From Ochotona curzoniae (lineage: Eukaryota; Chordata; Mammalia; Lagomorpha; Ochotonidae): a DNA stretch of 64,000 bases. The DNA lies in the NCBI RefSeq assembly GCF_017591425.1, contig NW_024467106.1:22620501-22684500 (forward strand). The letters run 5' to 3'. Position numbers and translations under genes: made by a program. Positions 57,885 to 64,000 of this stretch are shown piece after piece. Each line of letters begins with the position of its first letter. Position 1 is the stretch's first letter. The notes beneath the pieces are model-generated. The model searched no databases and was not told where the DNA came from. It saw only the letters and a program-made list of their open reading frames with translations.

Positions 57885-58203
57885 GGGCCCAGCTAATAGC
57901 TCAGTGACTAAATCCTAACCTTGCAACCGTCAGGATTTCAATACGTATGCTGGTTCGTGTCCCTGGTGCTCCACTTCCCATCCAGCTCCCTACTTATGCC
58001 CTGGGAAAGCAGTAGAGGATTACTGAAAGCCTTGGGACCCTGCTCATGCTTGGCGGGCCCAGAAGAGGCTCCTGGCTTCAGCTCAATTCCAGCCATTGTG
58101 GCCATTTGGGGAGAGAACCAGCAGATGGAAGTTCTTTTCTCTCTGTCTCTCCCTCACTCTATAAACCTGACTTTGCAGTAAAAATAAATTTAAAAAGAAA
58201 GGA
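57885..58203 (+). mobile_element. C-SINE
   Basis: 'agggcccagctaatagctca', 'gccctgggaaagcagtagag', 'gccatttggggagagaacca', 'cctgactttgcagtaaaaat'. The possible duplication 'aagaaatgtgtaca' / 'aagaaaggaatgtaaaca' is imperfect. Confidence 0.92.
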
Positions 58204-58346
58204 ATGTAAACAATCTCTGTAAAGAAAATTATAAATATATATATGTATATGTGTAGAACATACACCCTAAAGTGTAATAAAATTATTAAAATAGAAAAAT
58301 ACTATAGAATATTTGGCATGATGGAATCTTTTCTAAATAAGCAAGA

Positions 58347-58660
58347 TAATCCTCTGCCTGTAGTACTGTACTGCATATGGGTGCCAGTTTAACTCCCAGC
58401 TGCTCCCCTTCAAATCCAGCTCTCTGTTTGTAGCCTGGGAAAGCAGTGGAGGATGGCCCAATGCCTTAGGACGCTGCAACCATGTTGAAGAGCCAGAAGC
58501 AGTCCTGGGCCCTGGCTTCAGATCTGTTGAGCTCCAGCCATTGTGGCCCTTTGGGGGAGTGAACCAGCAGAAGGAAGACCTTCTCTTTCTATTTCATCTT
58601 CTCTCTCTGTAAAATTTGCCTTTTGGAAAAAAAGAAATAAATCTTGAAAAAAAAACCCAA
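58347..58660 (+). mobile_element. C-SINE, head missing
   Basis: Starts within the body ('taatcctctgcctgtagtac'), then 'gtagcctgggaaagcagtgg', 'gatggcccaatgccttagga', 'tgggggagtgaaccagcaga' and poly-A. The first tens of bases with the A box are absent. Confidence 0.9.
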
Positions 58661-58799
58661 TTTATATCAAAAGTAAAAATGCTTGCACAGAAAATGAAAT
58701 AATTAAGAACAAATTTAAAATTTTAAAAATCACTGAAGAAATAAGGAAAAGAAAACTCTCCTAGGGCCAATAAACATATTTTACTCAAATTCTGACCCT

Positions 58800-59900
58800 A
58801 TCTAAATTCTAAGAGATAAAATATCTCTTGATTGTATCAATATGAAATTTCAGCCCTTTAAGAATAGAGAAGAAATTCTAAAAACTTCCTGAAAGAAAAG
58901 TCATAAGAGATGAAGAAATAGAACAACACTAAACTTGTTAGCAACATCATGGAAGTCAAAAACAATGGTGGAAAATGCTTCATCATTCTTAGAGGAAATC
59001 ATTTCCACGTTAGAATTATATATGTGATGACATATATTTCCATGATACATATACATCAGCAAATTCTCTACCCAAGTGTGAAAGTAGGAGAAGTATTTTT
59101 AGAAATACAAGTTCAGGAAAATGAAATGGTTCCCATGTGCCCTTTCACAGCAGTATTACAAAGTTCTACAACAAAATTAAGGAAAAGAATGAAATGGTAT
59201 TAAACACAAGGCCTTGCAAAGGGAATCTCAGGATACAAAAATGAAAATTTGAGGATGAGATTTGTGCAGGATTCCTAAAAATAAAAAAACGACTCAGATT
59301 GGGCCAAAATTATAAAGACACTTCTGAAATGACTTTGTGACTCTCGCAGTGTGCTTCTTCGGTAAAGAGGAATGCTATCATTCTCCCAGGGAATTCGGTG
59401 TTGACAGTATTTACGAATGAAATATATTACACAGACCTCAAAAGAAGGTGATTAGTAATGCTAGAAGAAACCGTTGGGTTAGAAAGGAAAATTGTACTAC
59501 ATAAAATCATTGCTAAGCTGTGAGTCATATTTAGGCACTTACGATGCAATAAGTAAGAATAAATTTGAACCCCAAGTTGTGATCAATCTATATTGAAAGG
59601 GTGGCTGAAGATAACGAACGTGGAAGGGCGAAATGCAAGCAATGTTATAGGAGACTTAGCTTCTCACCAGCAAGATACAGATAGTTAGCATCAGAAATGG
59701 AAAAGGCAAGTATCAAATAGGGCACATTTAGAAGCATGAATTGCATTTTGTTAAATATAGGAAGTTATTTAAAAAGCTACCTTTGGGTGGCAGGATTGGG
59801 AGAGGAAGGAAGACAGGCAGAAAAATATTATTGTTTTGGTACTAATCCTTATTTTCATGGTAGTACTTAAACTATATTTTTACTTTAATAAAAACTAAAA
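58800..59900 (+). mobile_element. HAL1/L1M-like ancient LINE
   Basis: 'atgaaatttcagccctttaa', 'agaaattctaaaaacttcct', 'ttgttagcaacatcatggaa', 'tctctacccaagtgtgaaag' and 'gttcccatgtgccctttcac' follow in order a known half-L1 (HAL1-type) segment (gtgaaatttcagaacacc, gatcctaaaagcttccag, ctagaagacaatggagcaa). Decayed with many stops. The plus frame at 58949 lies in it. Confidence 0.68.
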
Positions 59901-60069
59901 TAATTTAAAACATTAACTGTAAAAATTAAATTTTAAAATAAGAAGCATATAAAAGACAGACTAACAAATATCTTCCAAATTTAAGCATGAAAATGTTTTA
60001 CCTATTATATTAGCAATATTGTATAGTTTGTAATACCAAGATTTAGTAAAGATGTAGAAAGTGAGTTTT

Positions 60070-60500
60070 CTCACCAACTACTTGCAAAAGTAAATAATTA
60101 GTCCAATTTGTAGGAACAGAAGATGATTGATTCCCACCGGAATTTAAAACATGACTAATCCAACAAATCTATTTTGCTGATATTTTCCTAAGGAAATAAT
60201 GATTAATCTTTTTAAAACCATGTACATACAGATATTTATTAAAACAATGCTTATAGCAGCAAAATGTAGTAAATAAACTAAATTATTCATTCTATAGAGC
60301 ATTTAAAAAATAAGTGAATCATTTGTAAAATTGAAAGTATGCACAATTAAAATGACAATATAAATTCATATTTATTGCCATGGGAAGACGTTTGTAATGC
60401 ATCAAGTAATGTGAAAAAATTGCATATAATAACTAGGCAATGCTTTAATATTTAAATTGATCGTTCATTTTCGTTTCTGGGAGGTACCTAACTCTTTCGT
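60070..60500 (+). mobile_element. L1M-type 3' end, decayed
   Basis: 'acaatgcttatagcagcaaa', 'taaactaaattattcattct', 'gccatgggaagacgtttgta' and 'atgtgaaaaaattgcatata' track the 3' end of old L1M elements. Possibly part of the element to its left. Confidence 0.6.
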
Positions 60501-60823
60501 AAAATATATTTAAATTTTTTTCTAATGCTTCGCTTACTCTATTGAATTAAATTTAAATCATTTTTGACATGGATCCAATATGCAATAGGAGACCACATTC
60601 ATCCATCCACACTTGCACTCACAGTTGCATCAATGCAGTAATTCTGATCTAAAAAGTGTGGTAGATCTATCTCAAGAGTGAGATAAAAACATAGTACTTT
60701 CTGTGTTCAAGCGTCATTGTGATCTTAGTTAAAATGATCAATGAAATAGAAGCAAAAATATTACTTTGGCATCCTCACAAAATCAAAGCTAATCATGTTT
60801 CCAACAGCAAAGTGAAGCACAAC
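60501..60823. other. Unassigned AT-rich sequence
   Basis: Nothing recognised. Confidence 0.45.
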
Positions 60824-61122
60824 ACGTTTTGTTTATTGAAGGGCGGAATTACACAGAGAGGAAGACAGTGAGAGATTGAGAAAGAAAGATCTTCCTTCTG
60901 CTGTTCTTCTCCCTAAATAGTGGCAAAAGGCAGGGCTAAGAACTTCATCTCAGTTTTTAATGTAGGTGACAGGGGCCCAAGCACCCGGGCCAGCTTCTGC
61001 TGCTATCCCAGGCACATTTGCAAGACGCTGGATAGAAACTGGAGTAGCAAAGACTTGAACTTGCCCCCATATGGAATGCTGGTACTTGAGACATCAACAG
61101 CTTCCTATGCCACAAGCTCATT
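60824..61122 (-). mobile_element. C-SINE
   Basis: Reverse-strand copy: 'ttgtttattgaagggcggaa', purine tract, 'cttcctt-ctgctgttcttctccc', 'gcttctgctgctatcccagg', 'cttgaacttgcccccatatg', and decayed head. Confidence 0.82.
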
Positions 61123-61755
61123 CTGACAGACTCCAACCCTTACCTCCTCCCGCCTCCCCCTACCCCCATTCATCCTAATGCTGTTGTGCAGATACTTGTC
61201 CCCCTGTTCTGGCTCTTCCTGGCCCATCGCCCGTAAGTCTGGGTTTTCTGCTGGAAAATATGGATATGCGGGGGCTCTTCTTATAGGCACTTATTCACCA
61301 GCTGGTGTCTCTGCAACGTCGGCTTCCTGCAGACTTACTGAGCGCCACCAGTTCTTGGGAGCTGCTGGTGCAACCCTTGGGTGCTGTGTCCTCCGTGCAC
61401 TCCATCTCCAGGTCCTGTCGCAGCTCCTTTGGAGGCAGAGGGCACTCGGTTCCGTTGCCACAGCCCAGCAGGAACAAAACCCCTCCTTTCCAACACACAT
61501 TTTTTTCCCTACAAGACCAGCGATCCATCCCAAACCACTTCTGCTCCTTCCCACAAAGGGAGAAGAAAAGGCCAAGGTGTCTTAGGAGCTGGAGTCCCAA
61601 GGATGGGAGAAGCCTCGAGCTCAGACACAGTGATGGGTTTGGACAGGAATAGAAACTGTGAAAGGAAAGAGCGAGGGTAGTTGAACAAACAGGAAGAGAA
61701 AGCTGGAACAAATGATGACTGGTAAGCCAAGTGAGACACTGGAAATCTTGTGTTA
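61123..61755. other. GC-richer unique block with overlapping open frames
   Basis: The GC-richest non-repeat stretch in the right half. It is open in several frames at once: 135 codons plus (61178-61585), 155 codons minus (61295-61762), 115 and 99 codons plus, 94 codons minus. No product shows a family signature, so low stop density explains them. A C-rich start ('cctcccgcctccccctaccc') precedes it. It could be a non-coding exon, a promoter-proximal segment or a decayed repeat. Confidence 0.35.
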
Positions 61756-62455
61756 CAGTCACCGTCTATGTTTTCTGTTATGTGACATTCTTGCTCTTTG
61801 CATAAAATTTGGGAAGTACGAAGAAAAACAACAAGGAATAAAGAGGAAAATTCAAGTCACCTATAACCGTTGTTTAAAATATGGTACAGAAATATAGAAT
61901 TTTTAAAAGTTGACCATAGGTCACCTTCATATTGAATCATTTTCTCTCAAAAATTCCATCCTGTGCATTTCCATATGCTTTCAATATGCATTTAAGCCTA
62001 ATTTCATGTTTAAAAATCATGGGAGCATGCTTGTTCTAACCATGCCTTTAATTTTAGAAATTTAGGCAATAGCTTTTATTCTATTACAGTTTTACAAAAG
62101 TTCTCTACATTTTCGTAGAGATCATCATTTCTTTAGCATAAATTCTTACATGCAGAATTACTGCTTCAAAGGATATATTTTAAATATTATAGCTAACATA
62201 ATTGCTTTTTAAGAAATAGACAATTGTATGCATTTCTACCAGTATCATATGAGGATCCATCTGCCGCTACCTTCACTAAAACAGGCTATTTTAAAAATAT
62301 TTGTTAATGTGATAAGTGAATTGATATTTTTATGGCTTTATTTGATTACAAATTAGAATGAACTTGTTTTTGTATTTTTGATGACCATCTGTATTTCCTC
62401 TATTGTGAATTATTTTTATATCCTTTGCTAAAATTTGTATATTGATGATAGTAAC
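61756..62455 (-). mobile_element. Ancient L1 (ME/MC type) 3' region, reverse strand
   Basis: 'gggaagtacgaagaaaaaca', 'ttcaagtcacctataaccgt', 'tttcaatatgcatttaagcc', 'gcataaattcttacatgcag' + 'aattactgcttcaaaggata', 'gatgaccatctgtatttcct' and 'ttatatcctttgctaaaatt' follow the reversed 3' region of old mammalian L1s along 700 bp. Confidence 0.75.
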
Positions 62456-62459
62456 TTTT

Positions 62460-62762
62460 CAAAAAGATGTATTTTATTTTTAGTTGAAAGATAGGTTACA
62501 AAGAGAAGGAAAGACAGAGAAATCTTCCATCTGCTGATTCACTCACCAATGGCCACCATGGCTACAGCTGAGTTGAAGCCAGAAGTCCCTTCGCGTCTCC
62601 CACATAGGTGCAGGATCCCAGAAACTTGGGCAAACTTGGGCTGTTGCTCGCCCAGATCAAAAGCAGGAAGCTGGATGGAAAGTGAGTGGCCGGGATGTGA
62701 ACTAGTACCCCTATGATACATAGGTGCCATAGTCGAGGCTACTGAATCATGGTGCCAGCCAC
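62460..62762 (-). mobile_element. C-SINE
   Basis: Reverse-strand copy: 'gatgtattttatttttagtt', 'catctgctgattcactcacc', 'aagcaggaagctggatggaa', 'cgggatgtgaactagtaccc'. It contains a short tandem duplication (acttgggca / acttgggct) near 62,623. Confidence 0.85.
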
Positions 62763-62804
62763 GAGGGCATTAATAACTTTATAATTGATTTATAAGTACC
62801 TTCA

Positions 62805-63365
62805 AAAGCAATTTTGAGATAATTTTAGGTTAACCTCAGTGGTAAGAGATGCAGAAGTCTTCTATCCCTCTACACAGTTATCTACAATGTCACCATCCAT
62901 ATAACATAGAATATCACAAACAAAAATTTCCCATGATGGCATCTGTTAGCAGTACCTTCATATGCACTCGCATGTATGTAGATGTGTATCTGTGTGTTAT
63001 TATGTGTGTACAATTTACTCAGATGTGTGGGTTTATATTCCCACCATAGTCAACACAGAAGTTTTATCATAGAGATCCTCATGCTACCACTTCATAGCCA
63101 TCGCCATCATCACCCCCTCCATATGCCCTTCCTAGCCCCTGGCAACTGTGAATCTGCCCTTCAATTCCATGATTTTGTTATCTCAAGAATTTAAAATTAG
63201 TAGAACTTGCTCTTTTCATTCCTGACATTTTTTTTTAAGAGACAGAGTTTATGTTTAGCTTTTCGAACATCATGTAATTCTTTTGACAGTTTTCTGAGTT
63301 GTTGCATTTATCAGTGTTTTTAAAATTTTCATTGCTGGATAATACTTCTAAAAATTATTTTGAAG
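62805..63365 (-). mobile_element. Ancient L1M 3' region, reverse strand
   Basis: 'atagagatcctcatgctacc', 'cccttcctagcccctggcaa', 'ttccatgattttgttatctc' + 'aagaattt' and 'ttcattgctggataatactt' match the reversed old L1M sequence in order. Confidence 0.75.
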
Positions 63366-63367
63366 AA

Positions 63368-63695
63368 CAATCTGGTGCAGTAGCCTAGAACCTAAAGTCC
63401 TCACCTTGCGTGCACCGTGATTCCATTTGGGTACCGGATCCTGTGCTGGCTGCCCCACTTCCCATCCTGCTCCTTGCTTGTAGCCTGGGAAAGTAGAAGA
63501 GGATGGCTGGAAGCCTTGGGGTCCTGCACCTGCTTGGCAGACCTGAAGAAGCTCCTGGTTCCTGGCTTTGAATTAACTCAGCTCCGGCCATTTTGGTCAT
63601 TTGGGAAGTGAACCAGCAGATGGAAGATCTTTCTTTCTGTCTCTCCTTCTCTCGTAAATCTGATTTTCCAATATAGATAACTAAATCTTTAAAAA
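63368..63695 (+). mobile_element. C-SINE
   Basis: 'tggtgcagtagcctagaacc', 'gcttgtagcctgggaaagta', 'ttggtcatttgggaagtgaa', 'gatggaagatctttctttct' and A-rich tail. Frames on both strands at 63,385-63,611 are read-through. Confidence 0.93.
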
Positions 63696-64000
63696 TATAT
63701 TATTTTGACAACATATTTAGATTACTTATATTTAAGGTAATTTGATTTTCAGGGCTGAAGTCTGCCATTGTACTATTATTTTATAAGCCACATCCAGCAA
63801 ATGACATGGAGACAGGCTTCAATCAACACTGTATAGAGAAAAGAATATATATGATATATTCTGAAATGCAACAAATAATAAAAAGTAAAGATATATGTAC
63901 ACACATATTTGATTGTAAACAATTATGAGTTTTTCTTCAAATTCAACAAAAACTATTTTTACATATGAATTTCAATAGGCAGCATTACAAATTCTGAAAT
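63696..64000. other. Unassigned AT-rich sequence at window end
   Basis: Nothing recognised. Confidence 0.45.

Noticed and set aside
59340..59375. U6 snRNA-like 'gtgcttcttcgg'
   Set aside because: Only about ten bases match; the rest of U6 is absent.

Overview
This 64 kb window reads as non-coding mammalian DNA. It is about 40% GC by eye and rich in poly-A/T runs, CA/GT microsatellites and decayed transposons. I found no convincing protein-coding gene: the open frames are short, overlap on both strands and lack family signatures. Some of the longest are read-through of SINEs, LINEs and simple repeats.

The dominant element is a tRNA-derived SINE of about 320-340 bp. Its head carries RNA polymerase III A and B boxes, the middle contains 'ccatatgggcgcc' and 'gcttgtggcctgggaaag', and it ends in a pyrimidine-rich stretch and A-rich tail. 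I recognise it as the lagomorph C-SINE. The copy structure looks closer to pika (Ochotona) than to rabbit, so the source is probably a pika. I count about 35 copies or pieces on both strands, from fresh ones with exact target-site duplications to heavily decayed ones.

Layout. 0-5 kb: mostly unassigned, with a MIR and an L2 tail. 5-7.4 kb: clustered C-SINEs and one solo LTR flanked by a 6-bp duplication. 7.4-17 kb: mostly unassigned, with a low-stop block at 8.4-8.9 kb, an AT-rich block, C-SINEs, MIRs, a MER20-like element and an LTR-like piece. 17-18.5 kb: two C-SINEs, the second running into a purine microsatellite of about 290 bp. 19-28 kb: scattered C-SINEs, mariner-like MITE pieces and AT tracts. 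30.6-36.9 kb: a plus-strand L2 belt, one L2 split by a minus-strand L1. 37.4-44.4 kb: an L1 3' end, a MITE interrupted by a C-SINE, MIRs and the best-preserved C-SINE. 44.4-55 kb: MIRs, an L2, C-SINEs and unassigned sequence. 55.5-63.7 kb: L1 and HAL1-like remains in both orientations with C-SINEs inside and between them, plus a GC-richer unique block at 61.1-61.75 kb.

The sequence is consistent with a large intron or an intergenic region. Any function would lie in unassigned blocks that might be regulatory, and testing that needs cross-species alignment. Family names are from recognition of consensus features, not a database search; boundaries of old repeats are good to tens of bases.
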